DNA of 64,000 nucleotides, from positions 62,001 to 126,000 of the forward strand of contig NZ_JAUYHK010000014.1 of NCBI RefSeq assembly GCF_030690045.1. The letters run 5' to 3'. Under the pieces are notes generated by a model that saw only the letters and a program-made list of their open reading frames with translations, ran no database searches and had not been told where the DNA came from. The first letter of the stretch is position 1. The number at the start of each line of letters is the position of its first letter. A program made the position numbers and the translations under genes. The stretch comes from Thalassospira sp. GTDB lineage: Bacteria; Pseudomonadota; Alphaproteobacteria; Rhodospirillales; Thalassospiraceae. Shown here piece after piece: positions 34,343-47,589 of the stretch.

Positions 34343-35257
34343 TCAGTTTTGCCTTTTATCGGCCATCGGCAAGGTTCCGGCCAGTTCGCGCAAGGTGTTG
34401 ATCACCGCCTGCGCCCCGGCGCTAAGCGGGCGTTCCTGCAACCATGACAGCATTACCTTGCGCGACATTTGCGGATTGATGATGCGCCGTGCCTTGAGCC
34501 GCCCGGTTGACAGGTCCGAGACCAGCGAACTGCGCGGCAAAACCGTATGGCCCAGTCCGCGATGAACCAGATCAACCAGAACCCGCAACGCATCGGCTTC
34601 TACCACCGGGATCAGGGGGCGACCGGCGCGAAAGGCGGCTTCCTGCATTTTGGCCCTCAGGCCGTGTTTGGGGGTTGGCATGATCAGGGGCAGGCCAAGA
34701 ACATCTTCAAAATCGATATCAAAGGCATTTTCCGGCACCAGCGAAGGATGCGAAATCAGAAACAGATCCTCGCGCCAGAGCGGTTCGGCATGCAGGCTGC
34801 GCGAAATCATGCCATCATGCAAAACCCCGACATCAATCCGCCCCGATAGCAGGCCTTCCTGAACATCGCCGGTCAGATCCTCGGCAATGGACAGGCGCAA
34901 ATCGGGGTATCGTTCTCGCACGGTTTCCACCAGAATCCCGGTAATGACGATGCCCGCACTGGGCGGAAGGCCGATATTGACATGGCCTGTCACCTGATCG
35001 CGCCGTTCGCTCAGATCGGCCTCAAGCCTTGCCAGATCGCCCAGAATGGCACGGGCGCGTTCCGCCAGCATCCGCCCGGCTTCGGTCAGTTTGACCCCGC
35101 GCCCGGTGCGTTCGAGCAATTGGGTATCGAGCGTTTCTTCGAGCAGGCCCAACTGGCGGCTGAGGGCGGGTTGCGACAGGTTCAGGCGTTCTGCGGCGCG
35201 TGACAGACTGCCAAGTTCGGCGATATGCACGAAACTGCGAAGCTGCTTGATATCCAT
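34343..35257 (-). CDS. LysR-family transcriptional regulator
   Basis: A 304-residue LTTR: winged helix-turn-helix at 1-60 (SLSRAAERLNLSQPALSRQLGLLE), linker helix, and a LysR-substrate domain from about 90 (HVNIGLPPS). It is divergent from the EamA transporter gene with 151 bp between the starts, the usual layout for an LTTR and its target. The shared region has an ATCA-7 nt-TGAT dyad at 35311-35325 (contains the T-N11-A pattern) that could be the binding site. The inducer is unknown. Confidence 0.92.
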   Translation of the reverse strand: MDIKQLRSFVHIAELGSLSRAAERLNLSQPALSRQLGLLEETLDTQLLERTGRGVKLTEAGRMLAERARAILGDLARLEADLSERRDQVTGHVNIGLPPSAGIVITGILVETVRERYPDLRLSIAEDLTGDVQEGLLSGRIDVGVLHDGMISRSLHAEPLWREDLFLISHPSLVPENAFDIDFEDVLGLPLIMPTPKHGLRAKMQEAAFRAGRPLIPVVEADALRVLVDLVHRGLGHTVLPRSSLVSDLSTGRLKARRIINPQMSRKVMLSWLQERPLSAGAQAVINTLRELAGTLPMADKRQN

Positions 35258-35310
35258 GGGGCGGGTTTCCGTTACGTTTCCGGGACGTGTTTTTATGTGG
35301 GGTTAATGAT

Positions 35311-35325
35311 ATCAAATAAACTGAT
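35311..35325. promoter_or_regulatory. Possible LysR box in the divergent LysR/EamA promoter region
   Basis: ATCA-N7-TGAT, an inverted repeat that fits the T-N11-A rule for LysR-type regulators, midway between the two divergent starts in an AT-rich stretch. Confidence 0.4.
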
Positions 35326-35340
35326 AACTGCTAGCATTTA

Positions 35341-35352
35341 ATTGTAATTGAT
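35341..35352 (+). repeat. 12-bp direct repeat, copy 1 (ATTGTAATTGAT)
   Basis: ATTGTAATTGAT occurs here, 57 bases before the EamA start, and again at 36471-36482 just after that gene. Flanking bases are also similar. It may be a protein binding site shared by the two promoters. Confidence 0.5.
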
Positions 35353-35408
35353 TAATGTCTGATGCGGGCTAGGATTGAGGGATAAAGAGAGATCGGAACC
35401 CGCCCGCC

Positions 35409-36425
35409 ATGACATCTGTAAAACCATCCGGATCGGCCCTGACGCTGGTGCTGCTTGCCACGGCGGCCCTTGCCATGAAGGGGTTGCTGGCGAAATATGT
35501 TTATGCCACCGGCATGACGGTGGATGGCTTGTTGCTGTTGCGGTTTTTGATCGCCATGCCGTTTTTCTGGATCGGCGTTTACCTGTTTGGCAAACACCGG
35601 CCCGGCGACCGCAAAATGCAAAAGCAGGATATCGGTTGGGGCCTGTTGTATGGCGGGCTGTTTTTTGCTGCTTCGCTGTGCGATTTTACCGCCGTATCGA
35701 TCATTGATGTCACGGTATCGCGCATTGTGCTGTTTACCTTTCCGGCGATTGTTTTGTTGCTGGAATGTCTGCATCGCTGGCGATTTCCACCGATGCGACA
35801 ACTGGCCTGTTTTGGTGTGACCTATATCGGGCTGGTTCTGGTCGTGGCACCGGACGGCATCGGGGCGGTGGCCGATAATGTTTGGGTCGGGGCGTTGTGG
35901 GCGTTTGGCTCGGCACTGACCTATGCGGCGTATCTTTATTACGGGCAACGCATGATCACGGTGATTGGTTCGATGCATTTTGCTGCCTTGGTCAATACCA
36001 TGGCCGGGGCGTGGATGATTGGCTATGAACTGGTGGTCACACGCCCGATGGGCTTTACTGTCGAAGGCATTTTGTGGACTGCGGGCATTTCCATTTTTTG
36101 CACGGTCATTCCGTTTTTCCTGCTGTATGAAGGCATTCGGCGGATTGGCGCAACGCAGGCTTCGCTGATTTCGCTTTCCGGCCCGGCCCTGACCTTTTTT
36201 GCCGCATGGGTGTTGTTGGGTGAGGTGTTAAGCCTGCCGCAAATCATCGGTTTTGCCTTTGTCACCGCCGGGGTGGCCTTGTTGAAAAACGGTCTGACAC
36301 TGGCGGGGATGGGGCGGCTTTTGGCCCACCCATTGCGCTGGATGCCATCGGCAAAACCGGCGCAGAACGACATCGGCATCAAGGAAACGGACGATGAACC
36401 TTCGGGCGCAGAAGTTCGGCGATAA
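35409..36425 (+). CDS. EamA-family (DMT) membrane transporter
   Basis: A 338-residue protein with ten hydrophobic helices arranged as two EamA repeats (about 10-140 and 160-300) and a hydrophilic tail after residue 305. The family exports or imports small metabolites such as amino acids or their derivatives across the inner membrane; the substrate cannot be deduced. ATG at 35409. Divergent from the LysR gene, which probably controls it. The final third helix group keeps the typical SLISLSGPALTFFAAWVLLGE segment. Confidence 0.9.
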   Translation: MTSVKPSGSALTLVLLATAALAMKGLLAKYVYATGMTVDGLLLLRFLIAMPFFWIGVYLFGKHRPGDRKMQKQDIGWGLLYGGLFFAASLCDFTAVSIIDVTVSRIVLFTFPAIVLLLECLHRWRFPPMRQLACFGVTYIGLVLVVAPDGIGAVADNVWVGALWAFGSALTYAAYLYYGQRMITVIGSMHFAALVNTMAGAWMIGYELVVTRPMGFTVEGILWTAGISIFCTVIPFFLLYEGIRRIGATQASLISLSGPALTFFAAWVLLGEVLSLPQIIGFAFVTAGVALLKNGLTLAGMGRLLAHPLRWMPSAKPAQNDIGIKETDDEPSGAEVRR

Positions 36426-36470
36426 CGAGTTTGCGTTTTACCGGGAAGCAATAAGTCGTCGTTTTTATTT

Positions 36471-36482
36471 ATTGTAATTGAT
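36471..36482 (+). repeat. 12-bp direct repeat, copy 2 (ATTGTAATTGAT)
   Basis: Second copy of the 12-mer at 35341-35352, lying in the AT-rich upstream region of the EAL-like gene. Confidence 0.5.
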
Positions 36483-36646
36483 GATTGTCATAACTGTAAG
36501 ATCAGTTGATTCACATCAAACATAAGCAATCAATAAATTATATATACATTGGTCTGGTGATTGGAAGGTCTTGAAATTGACTTTCCGGCATCCGTAACTG
36601 GCTGTCGGTCGGTGAAGGTTGAGGCGATTTCCGAAAGGGCCTGACC

Positions 36647-37897
36647 ATGAACAGGGTGATCCAGCAACAACTGATCGATGGCCTTGTGCGCGAAGGATTG
36701 CAAAAGCCGGGATACAGTTCGGTCGTACTTGATTTTTCCGGGATTCCGGCGACGCGCAGCCGGATCGTGTTTCAGGCCTTTATCCGGTTTTTGGAAGAAC
36801 GCAGCCTGACAAATCGCAGTTTGCAGGCCAGACGACTGGGCGGGCATACGGTGTCATTGGTCTTTGCCAATGATCAGTGTGACCGGATGTTGGCCTTGGT
36901 TGAGCAGATCAATTATTTTCTGATGTCGCGTCGCTATGGCAGTCTGGTCAGTCGCCTGTTTGATCTTGAACATCAGGTGCCCGAATTCGCCAAATGTTGC
37001 GTTGGATATCTTGGTCATATGCCCGGTGCCGGGCAGGCGGCGGATGATGTCGCGGATTTCCATCAGGATGCCCCGTCCGATCTGGCCCAGTTGGGACAAT
37101 TGATCGAACTTGAACGGATTGTCGGGCAGGCCGACATGTCGATGCATGTGCGGTTGCAAACCATCTGGAACCTTGAAAAAAATACCGCACCATCGGTTTT
37201 TGGCGAGGAAATGTGGGTTTCGATCGCCGCGATGGAACAGATCACCGGCAAGGCGATTTTGCAGGATGCGTGGATGTTTGCGCGTTTTACCGAATTGCTC
37301 GACAGCCGGGTTTTGTCGCATATCACCAAGGAACGCAGCACCCCGCACGGGCGACGCTTTTTAAATCTTAACCCGGTGGGGGTGGTCGGCCCGAATTTTC
37401 AACGCATGCTGGACACCTTGCCGATGGAACAGGTGCGCCAGATGACGGTTGAAATTGCCCTGCCGATGTGGCGCAGTAATCTGTCGGTTTGTCGGGGCAT
37501 CCGGGCGCGGCTTGATCATTACGGAATCAGCATGGCGCTGGACGGGATTCCCGTTTCCGAACTGGCGGAACTGAGTGAGGAAGAACGGACGTTAGTCGCG
37601 TTTCTGAAGGTGAATGCAACACCCGTTGCCGATCTGGAAGCCGGACTGGCGGCCTTGCCGACCGGTGTTGCCGGGCGAATTATTTTATGTCGTTGTGAAA
37701 CAACCGATCAGATCGCCGCCGGAATCCGGCACGGGATAAGGTATTTTCAGGGATACGGTCTGTTAAAATTTCTGGACCGGATTGAGGATGTCGAGGCCAT
37801 CCTGGGTCGCGAAGCCGCAGGCAATGTTGCCGGTGCTTTGGTGCGTGGCAAACCTTCGCGTGCGGTGCGCCGGGGGCGTCAGAACAAATCACTGTAA
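36647..37897 (+). CDS. Degenerate EAL-domain-like protein
   Basis: A 416-residue soluble protein. The C-terminal half (about 195-395) follows the EAL phosphodiesterase plan: FLNLNPVGV for the SVNLS strand, VEIALPM for the LEITE strand, MALDGI where active enzymes have LDDFG, VAFLKVNA for the LKID strand, RIILCRCETTDQIAAG for VAEGVET and RYFQGYG for the D..QGY end. The EAL motif and the catalytic Asp and Glu residues are missing, so it should not hydrolyse c-di-GMP; it may bind it or act through protein contacts. The N-terminal 190 residues match no domain I know. The stop overlaps the convergent NTF2-like gene by 19 bases. Confidence 0.75.
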   Translation: MNRVIQQQLIDGLVREGLQKPGYSSVVLDFSGIPATRSRIVFQAFIRFLEERSLTNRSLQARRLGGHTVSLVFANDQCDRMLALVEQINYFLMSRRYGSLVSRLFDLEHQVPEFAKCCVGYLGHMPGAGQAADDVADFHQDAPSDLAQLGQLIELERIVGQADMSMHVRLQTIWNLEKNTAPSVFGEEMWVSIAAMEQITGKAILQDAWMFARFTELLDSRVLSHITKERSTPHGRRFLNLNPVGVVGPNFQRMLDTLPMEQVRQMTVEIALPMWRSNLSVCRGIRARLDHYGISMALDGIPVSELAELSEEERTLVAFLKVNATPVADLEAGLAALPTGVAGRIILCRCETTDQIAAGIRHGIRYFQGYGLLKFLDRIEDVEAILGREAAGNVAGALVRGKPSRAVRRGRQNKSL

Positions 37898-38271
37898 CGG
37901 ATTTCGCCCAGTTGCGCGAAAACGATTTTCCAGTGGCTGTCATGTCGCAGCAGGGCAAAGGAATAATCGCAATCAAAAATCAGATTATTGTCGCGGTTGC
38001 CAAACCGGAATGATACCAGCGCGCGGGCGCCACCGGGCAGGGCGGATTGTTGATCGGTCAGCATGGCCTTGCTCATGGCAAGGTCGGCGTTTTTCAGTTC
38101 GGCGAAAAACGGGATGTGATATTGGCGCAGGGCGTCAGCATCGGCAATGGCATGGACCCCGCCCAGATCGTTGATCAGACAGGGGAAATGGAAAAATTCT
38201 TCCATCAAGGTCGGGTCAAATCGCAAATAGGCATCGGCATAGCGGTGAAAAAAGCTGCTGAGGTCTTCCAT
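37879..38271 (-). CDS. NTF2/SnoaL-like protein of unknown function
   Basis: A 130-residue protein whose pattern (an N-terminal helix LSSFFHRYADAYLRFD, then FFHFPCLIND, and a C-terminal FDCDYSFALLRHDSHWKIVFAQL strand pair) fits the NTF2-like fold used by SnoaL-type cyclases and small ligand-binding proteins. No catalytic residues can be assigned. ATG at 38271 has AAGGA upstream. It lies 30 bp before ligA in the opposite reading order (downstream of ligA on the same strand), so it may be the last gene of the dcw block. Confidence 0.7.
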   Translation of the reverse strand: MEDLSSFFHRYADAYLRFDPTLMEEFFHFPCLINDLGGVHAIADADALRQYHIPFFAELKNADLAMSKAMLTDQQSALPGGARALVSFRFGNRDNNLIFDCDYSFALLRHDSHWKIVFAQLGEIRYSDLF

Positions 38272-38301
38272 TTTTCTATCCTTTTTCCCGCAATGCGGAT
38301 G

Positions 38302-42106
<3,805 letters not shown>

Positions 42107-42251
42107 GGCGGGGCACTGATGTTGTTAAAACAGGTCGCGCGAAAGCAAGTCTGAAGCAGGCATGTCAGGCCCTTCACATATCACTGATCTGGCAATCTGT
42201 CACTGTCCGGACGGATTACCAATGAATGCGGGCAGGGTAAGTTTGTAATAA

Positions 42252-43076
42252 TCAGAACAGGTTGGTCAACGGTTTGGTCGCGGTATGCCACCATGAATCG
42301 TCTTCGCGTGCGGCGGGTTCATTACCCAGCAACATGTCATAGGAATCCTGATACCATTCACTGCCGGGGAAGTTGTGACCCAGAACAGATGCCGTGCGTT
42401 GTGCCTCGCCTTCCAGACCCAGTGCCAGATAGGATTCGGTCAGACGTGCCAGCGCCTCGGGAACGTGGGTGGTGGTCTGGTGATTGTCCAGAACCGATTT
42501 GAACCGGTTGATCGCCGCCAGATATTCGCCGCGTTTCTGATAATAACGGCCGACACTCATTTCCTTGCCGGCAAGGTGGTCAACGGTCAGGTCTTTTTTC
42601 AGTTTGGCATCGCGGGCATATTGGCTTTCGGGGAAGCGACGGATGACATCGTCAAGCGCCTGCATGGCGTTTTGCGTCATCGCCTGATCGCGGCCAACAT
42701 CGGATATTTGTTCGTAATAGCACAATGCCTTGAGATAATAGGCATAGGCGGCATCGGCATTGGCCGGATGCAGGGAAATAAACCGGTCAATCGTTGAAAT
42801 CGCGTCGTCGTATTTATTGTCTTGATAATAGGAATAGGCGGCCATCAATTGCGATTTGGTTGCCCAGACCGAATAGGGATGCTGGCGTTCCACCTCGTCA
42901 AAGGCGGCGGAGGCCTTGACATAATCCTTGGCGTTCAGCAAATCCTGCGCACTGTTATACAGTTCGGAAACCGGGCGTTCAACATAGGCCGGTTCTTCCT
43001 TGCCTGCACAGGCGGCAAGCAACAGGGTCAGGCCGCAGATTGCGATCACTTTTTTCGGGGTAGCCGAACGAAGCAC
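42252..43076 (-). CDS. bamD: Outer-membrane assembly lipoprotein BamD
   Basis: A 274-residue lipoprotein: lipobox LLAAC with Cys23 as the acylation site, then five TPR-like repeats (ELYNSAQDLLNAKDYVKASAAFDEVERQHP is the first, given in two halves in the protein) typical of BamD/YfiO. It is the essential partner of BamA in inserting beta-barrel proteins. The start is a GTG at 43076 with AAGGA about eight bases upstream; no ATG is available at a suitable position. Separated from lpxC by a terminator, so it probably has its own promoter as well. Confidence 0.94.
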   Translation of the reverse strand: MLRSATPKKVIAICGLTLLLAACAGKEEPAYVERPVSELYNSAQDLLNAKDYVKASAAFDEVERQHPYSVWATKSQLMAAYSYYQDNKYDDAISTIDRFISLHPANADAAYAYYLKALCYYEQISDVGRDQAMTQNAMQALDDVIRRFPESQYARDAKLKKDLTVDHLAGKEMSVGRYYQKRGEYLAAINRFKSVLDNHQTTTHVPEALARLTESYLALGLEGEAQRTASVLGHNFPGSEWYQDSYDMLLGNEPAAREDDSWWHTATKPLTNLF

Positions 43077-43202
43077 AGGGGCGTTCCTTGGATTTGTGGC
43101 GCAGAAGGACGAATTTCACGGGGACTATATCATGCGATCAGGGGGAGGGGGCAAGTAGTTGTGTTGCTCCAATTCGGCTTTTATCATCATATCGGCGCAA
43201 AT

Positions 43203-43238
43203 AAAAACAGGCGGCCTTGAAAGACCGCCTGTTTTTAA
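43203..43238 (-). terminator. Intrinsic terminator of lpxC
   Basis: AAAAACAGGCGG and CCGCCTGTTTTT arms around a 10-base loop, followed on the minus strand by TTTTTATTT. It is 15 bases past the lpxC stop and isolates bamD from upstream transcription. Confidence 0.85.
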
Positions 43239-43253
43239 AAGAAATAATGTTTT

Positions 43254-44231
43254 TCAGGCTGTGGCAAGAACCGGGGTGCTAGCCGGTTCGGGGCGGACAG
43301 CACGGCTGCTGCGCATCGGGATGAAACGCCATGCGTCTTCGTCGGCAAACATTTTCTGCAACAGCATGTTATTGAGCATATGGCCCGATTTATAGGCCGT
43401 TACCTTGCCCTGCAACTGATGCCCGGCAGTATAGAGATCGCCCAGCGCATCAAGAATTTTGTGACGGACGAATTCATCTTCGTAACGAAGGCCTTCTTCG
43501 TTCATCACTTCGTCGCCCGACAGGACAACGGCATTGTCCAGCGACCCGCCAAGGGCAAGACCGGCAGCGCGCATGGCTTCGACTTCGTGCAAAAAGCCGA
43601 AAGTCCGGGCACGGGCCAGATTATTGACAAAAATGCCATCGCCAAAACTGACGTCAAGGCGCTGGTTGGCAATTGCCTTGCTGGCAAATTCAATTTCAAA
43701 ATCAATATGGAAACCGTTCGCCGGTTCAACAGCAACGCGGCAACCGTTATGTTCGATTTCAACCGGTTTGAGAACCTCGATTACCATGCGCGGGGCGTCA
43801 AGTTCTTCGACGCCAACACAATCGATCAGGAAGGTAAAGGGGGCGGAACTGCCATCCATCACCGGGATTTCGTCGGCATCAATGTCGATCAGGGCATTGT
43901 CGATGCGCTGCCCGGCAAGGGCGGCCATCAGATGTTCAATCGTGCCGATCTTGATGCCGGTGGCGGCATCGCCGATGCAGGTGCATAAACGGGTATCGAC
44001 CACCCGGTCGAACCGGGCCGGGATCAATGGCGCACCGGCAAGGTCAACACGGCGAAACACAATGCCATGATCAGCCGGGGCCGGATGCAGGGTGATCTGG
44101 ATTTTATGGCCGGAATGAAGACCAACACCGGCACAGCCAATTGAGGACTTCAGGGTGCGCTGGCGGATGACAGATTGATCTGTGGCGCGCGCATCGCCAA
44201 AAGCGGTGCTGATATCAGCAATGTTATTCAC
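43254..44231 (-). CDS. lpxC: UDP-3-O-acyl-N-acetylglucosamine deacetylase
   Basis: A 325-residue zinc deacetylase, the committed step of lipid A synthesis. Zinc ligands are His100 in TIEHLMAALAG and His257/Asp261 in RHKILDALGDLY (numbers for the chosen start). The start is probably a GTG at 44231 with GGGGGT five bases before it; a TTG at 44243 is also possible and no ATG is available. It sits after ftsZ, as in most proteobacteria, but has terminators on both sides and so is probably transcribed alone. In E. coli LpxC is controlled by proteolysis; nothing here shows that. Confidence 0.94.
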   Translation of the reverse strand: MNNIADISTAFGDARATDQSVIRQRTLKSSIGCAGVGLHSGHKIQITLHPAPADHGIVFRRVDLAGAPLIPARFDRVVDTRLCTCIGDAATGIKIGTIEHLMAALAGQRIDNALIDIDADEIPVMDGSSAPFTFLIDCVGVEELDAPRMVIEVLKPVEIEHNGCRVAVEPANGFHIDFEIEFASKAIANQRLDVSFGDGIFVNNLARARTFGFLHEVEAMRAAGLALGGSLDNAVVLSGDEVMNEEGLRYEDEFVRHKILDALGDLYTAGHQLQGKVTAYKSGHMLNNMLLQKMFADEDAWRFIPMRSSRAVRPEPASTPVLATA

Positions 44232-44412
44232 GTTAACCCCCAAAGGCTTTCAGTTGGGAAGACCGGTTAAAACGGTGAAATACCGTCATTTGTTATGCTG
44301 ACACCCTAACCGGGACGTCGCAAGGCGGCAAATCACTCTTTGTTACGCTTTGTAACTGATTAAATATGCATATAAATCAATTTATTATGCAGATTTTCTG
44401 GCGATTTACCTA

Positions 44413-44446
44413 TTAAAAAAGGGGAAAGGCAAAAGCCTTTCCCCTT
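44413..44446 (-). terminator. Intrinsic terminator of ftsZ
   Basis: AGGGGAAAGGC-AAAA-GCCTTTCCCCTT stem, followed on the minus strand by TTTTTTAATA; 19 bases past the ftsZ stop. Confidence 0.88.
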
Positions 44447-44464
44447 ATGCGCGGAGAATTGCGG

Positions 44465-46153
44465 TCAGTTGGCCTGACGTCGCAAGAAAGCAGGGATTTC
44501 CAGAAGGTCATCGGCAGCGGACGAGGTTTTCGCCCGGACCGTGGGGTCGGCCTTCAGTTGCGGGGATGGTTCGGTGTCCAGACCCAGTTCGGTTTGACGC
44601 GGTGCCGGTGCCTGCGGCTGCGGGGCGGCCTGACGCGGGGCATCATAATGCGGGTCACCGGCGGGCGAGGACCCCTTGCCAAACAGGCTGCGGATGCCAT
44701 TGCTGAAACGCGGGCGCACGGCATTCTGGGCATCGGCGGCCTCGAAAACATCGGGGCCGGGGGCTTCGGCATCGCTTGGACGGGCAGCACGCGGCGGGAT
44801 GAACTGCATATCGGCGCTGTCATCGGTGCGGTGCGTTGCTGTCTGTGCCGGACGAGGGGCCGGGCGTGGTGCCGGACGGGTTTTCAGAACCGTCTGGCCC
44901 AGTTCGATTGAACCGGTTTCAGTCGTGTCGGCAGCCGGATTGGCAAGGCCGGGCTGCTGGGCATGGCCGGTAGCGGCAAAACGTTCAGCCGGGATTTCAT
45001 CGACCGACCCGCCCCCCTGATATCCCTCATCGGCAAAACCGCCCTGCTGTGCCGGAGCACTGGCAGCCGGTGGCGTTGCGCCATACTGACCTAGCGAGGG
45101 AGTGGCCGGTTGTGCGGTGGCGGCTTTGCCACCGGCAAGACCGGTCAGGGGAATGGTGGTCGGTTTCGGACGGCGGACTTCTTCGGCGTCAATGCCGGTT
45201 GCCACGACGGAAACGCGCAGCGCACCTTCAATATTCGGATCGAAAGTCGAACCGAAAATGATGTTGGCTTCGGGATCGACTTCTTCGCGGATGCGGTTGG
45301 CGGCTTCGTCAACTTCATACAGCGCCATGTCCATGCCGCCGGTGATGTTGATCAGAACGGCGCGTGCACCCTTCATCGAGGCATCTTCGAGCAACGGATT
45401 GGCAATAGCGGCTTCGGCGGCCTCAAGGGCGCGTTTTTCGCCGGTAGCTTCGCCTGTGCCCATCATCGCCTTGCCCATTTCGCTCATGACGGTGCGAATA
45501 TCGGCAAAGTCAAGATTGACCAGACCCGGCACCATCATCAGATCGGTGATCGACCGCACGCCATTGCGCAACACATCGTCGGCCATCTGAAAGGCATCTG
45601 CGAAGGTAGTTTTTTCATTTGCAACCCGGAACAAATTCTGGTTCGGGATAATGATCAGGGTATCAACATATTGTTGAAGTTGTTCGATCCCCTGCTCGGC
45701 GGTGCGCATACGGCGCGTGCCTTCAAAATGAAACGGCTTGGTTACGACGCCAACGGTCAGAATCCCGGCTTCCTTGGCGGCGCGTGCGATCACCGGGGCG
45801 GCCCCGGTGCCGGTTCCGCCACCCATGCCTGCGGTGATGAACACCATGTGGCTGCCTTCAAGCTGGGCCAGAATTTCTTCCATCGATTCTTCGGCGGCCG
45901 CACTGCCGGCATCCGGACGGGCGCCTGCGCCAAGACCCTGCGTGATCTTGCGGCCAAGCTGCAATTTCCGCGAGGCTCTGGTCTGGATCAGGGCCTGTGA
46001 GTCGGTATTGGCGACGACGAAATCACATCCTTCAAGTTCGGATGCGATCATGTTGTTGACGGCGTTCCCACCGGCGCCACCGACGCCAATGACCGTAATT
46101 TTTGGTTTTAAATTCTCTTCCGTTTCCGGAACAGAAAAATTGATTGTGCTCAT
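44465..46153 (-). CDS. ftsZ: Cell division protein FtsZ
   Basis: A 562-residue tubulin-like GTPase that forms the division ring. The GTP signature GGGTGTG is at 111-117, the T7 synergy loop [11 protein letters not shown] near 210-220, and the conserved C-terminal peptide ([14 protein letters not shown]) at the end, which binds FtsA and other tethers. Between the globular domain (to about 325) and the tail lies an intrinsically disordered Pro/Ala/Gln-rich linker of about 220 residues, with [12 protein letters not shown] repeats. Long linkers are typical of alphaproteobacterial FtsZ. ATG at 46153 with a GGAAGAG-type site upstream. It ends at a strong terminator. Confidence 0.97.
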   Translation of the reverse strand: MSTINFSVPETEENLKPKITVIGVGGAGGNAVNNMIASELEGCDFVVANTDSQALIQTRASRKLQLGRKITQGLGAGARPDAGSAAAEESMEEILAQLEGSHMVFITAGMGGGTGTGAAPVIARAAKEAGILTVGVVTKPFHFEGTRRMRTAEQGIEQLQQYVDTLIIIPNQNLFRVANEKTTFADAFQMADDVLRNGVRSITDLMMVPGLVNLDFADIRTVMSEMGKAMMGTGEATGEKRALEAAEAAIANPLLEDASMKGARAVLINITGGMDMALYEVDEAANRIREEVDPEANIIFGSTFDPNIEGALRVSVVATGIDAEEVRRPKPTTIPLTGLAGGKAATAQPATPSLGQYGATPPAASAPAQQGGFADEGYQGGGSVDEIPAERFAATGHAQQPGLANPAADTTETGSIELGQTVLKTRPAPRPAPRPAQTATHRTDDSADMQFIPPRAARPSDAEAPGPDVFEAADAQNAVRPRFSNGIRSLFGKGSSPAGDPHYDAPRQAAPQPQAPAPRQTELGLDTEPSPQLKADPTVRAKTSSAADDLLEIPAFLRRQAN

Positions 46154-46338
46154 GTTTGCTCTTCCTTCTCCGCGCTTAGAGCTTCGGGATTGTCACAACC
46201 TTCCCCAAGTCGTGACAAGACCCTGACATTCGTTTTAGCTGGCAAAGGGTTATTGCCGTATTAATGCTTGGCCCGCAGATGCGATATTTTTAATGATTCC
46301 GGAAAAAACAGCGTTAAAGGGTGCTAAAAACACCTGTT

Positions 46339-47589
46339 TCAGAAATTTTCCTTTAGCCACGCTCCCAAACGGCCCCACCGTCCGCCGGACTGGCGAATAT
46401 GGTGCATGGCTTCGCTGAGCGGATCGTTTTGATGTTCAACCGACCGCAATAACAAGCCGACACAGGCCGAAAAGGCCGGACCACCGGTGGCTTCGGCAAG
46501 GCCGGATACCCCGTGAGGGCGGGCAATCACGGCGGATCGTTCAAACATCTGTCCGGCCAGATCGCCAATGGCGTTTAACTGGCTGGCCCCGCCGGTCAGA
46601 ACGATGCTGCGCCCGCTGATTTGTGCCAGACCATGTTCTTCAAGTTGATCGCGGATCAATTCAAATGTTTCTTCAAGGCGTGGCTTGATGATGTTGATCA
46701 GCATGGAACGCGGTACATGATTGACGTTGTTTTCGTCTTCATCGCCAATCACCGGAACCGCAAGGATTTCCTGATCGTCGGATGGCGATGTCAGGGCGCT
46801 GCCATGCAGGGTTTTCATCCGTTCGGCGTGCGACAGCGAGGTGTTCAGCCCATAGGCAATATCGCGGGTGACATGTGCCCCGCCAACCGGCAGGGTCGCG
46901 GTATAAATCACTTGTCCGCCGTAAAAAACCGCGACGCTGGTGGTGCCCGCTCCCATATCGATCACGGTGGCACCCAGTTCGCGCTGATCCGGGGTCAGGG
47001 CGGCAAGACCCGATGCCAACGGGGTGACCACGGTTTCCTCAATCGACAGATGACAGCGCGCCAGCAGGGTTTCAAGATTGCGCAGGGCGGCAATCTGGGT
47101 GCGGACGAAATGCAGGTCAAGACCGACCACCGATCCATACATGCCACGCGGATCTTGTAGGCCTTGCGCATCGTCAACCCGGAAACCCAGCGGCACGGTA
47201 TGGATCAATTCGTCGCCTGCCTGACGCAGCAGGGCTTCTTTGTGGTCATTCAGTTTGCGGATTTCAAGATTACCAATCGGGCGGGACCCCAGGGCAACTT
47301 CAACCGTATGGGTTTCCGACACCGGGCGGCCGCCCGACAGATTGACGATGACAGAATCAATGGTTTGCCCCGCCATTTTCTCAGCCGCATTTACCGCGGC
47401 AAGAACAACTTCCTGTGCGGCGTCAAGATTTGCGATGGAACCACTTTGCAGGCCCTTGGACATATTATGGCCGATGCCGATTATCTTCGGCTGTCCGGCC
47501 TTGTCAGGGCGCGCAATAAAACAACAGACCTTGGATGTTCCAATATCCAGGGCCGCGATCAATCCTGATCTCGTTTTGCTGCGTGCCAA
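46339..47589 (-). CDS. ftsA: Cell division protein FtsA
   Basis: A 416-residue actin-like ATPase that tethers FtsZ to the membrane. ATP-site motifs are LIAALDIGTSKV (phosphate 1), VIDMGAGTTSVAVF (phosphate 2) and GIVLTGG-type GRSIVLTGGASQL (adenosine). The C-terminal GAWLKENF is the amphipathic membrane anchor. A stop codon lies just upstream in frame and the only usable start is a TTG at 47589, so translation is probably weak, consistent with the need for a low FtsA:FtsZ ratio. It follows ftsQ by 151 bp and precedes ftsZ by 185 bp. Confidence 0.95.
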   Translation of the reverse strand: MARSKTRSGLIAALDIGTSKVCCFIARPDKAGQPKIIGIGHNMSKGLQSGSIANLDAAQEVVLAAVNAAEKMAGQTIDSVIVNLSGGRPVSETHTVEVALGSRPIGNLEIRKLNDHKEALLRQAGDELIHTVPLGFRVDDAQGLQDPRGMYGSVVGLDLHFVRTQIAALRNLETLLARCHLSIEETVVTPLASGLAALTPDQRELGATVIDMGAGTTSVAVFYGGQVIYTATLPVGGAHVTRDIAYGLNTSLSHAERMKTLHGSALTSPSDDQEILAVPVIGDEDENNVNHVPRSMLINIIKPRLEETFELIRDQLEEHGLAQISGRSIVLTGGASQLNAIGDLAGQMFERSAVIARPHGVSGLAEATGGPAFSACVGLLLRSVEHQNDPLSEAMHHIRQSGGRWGRLGAWLKENF

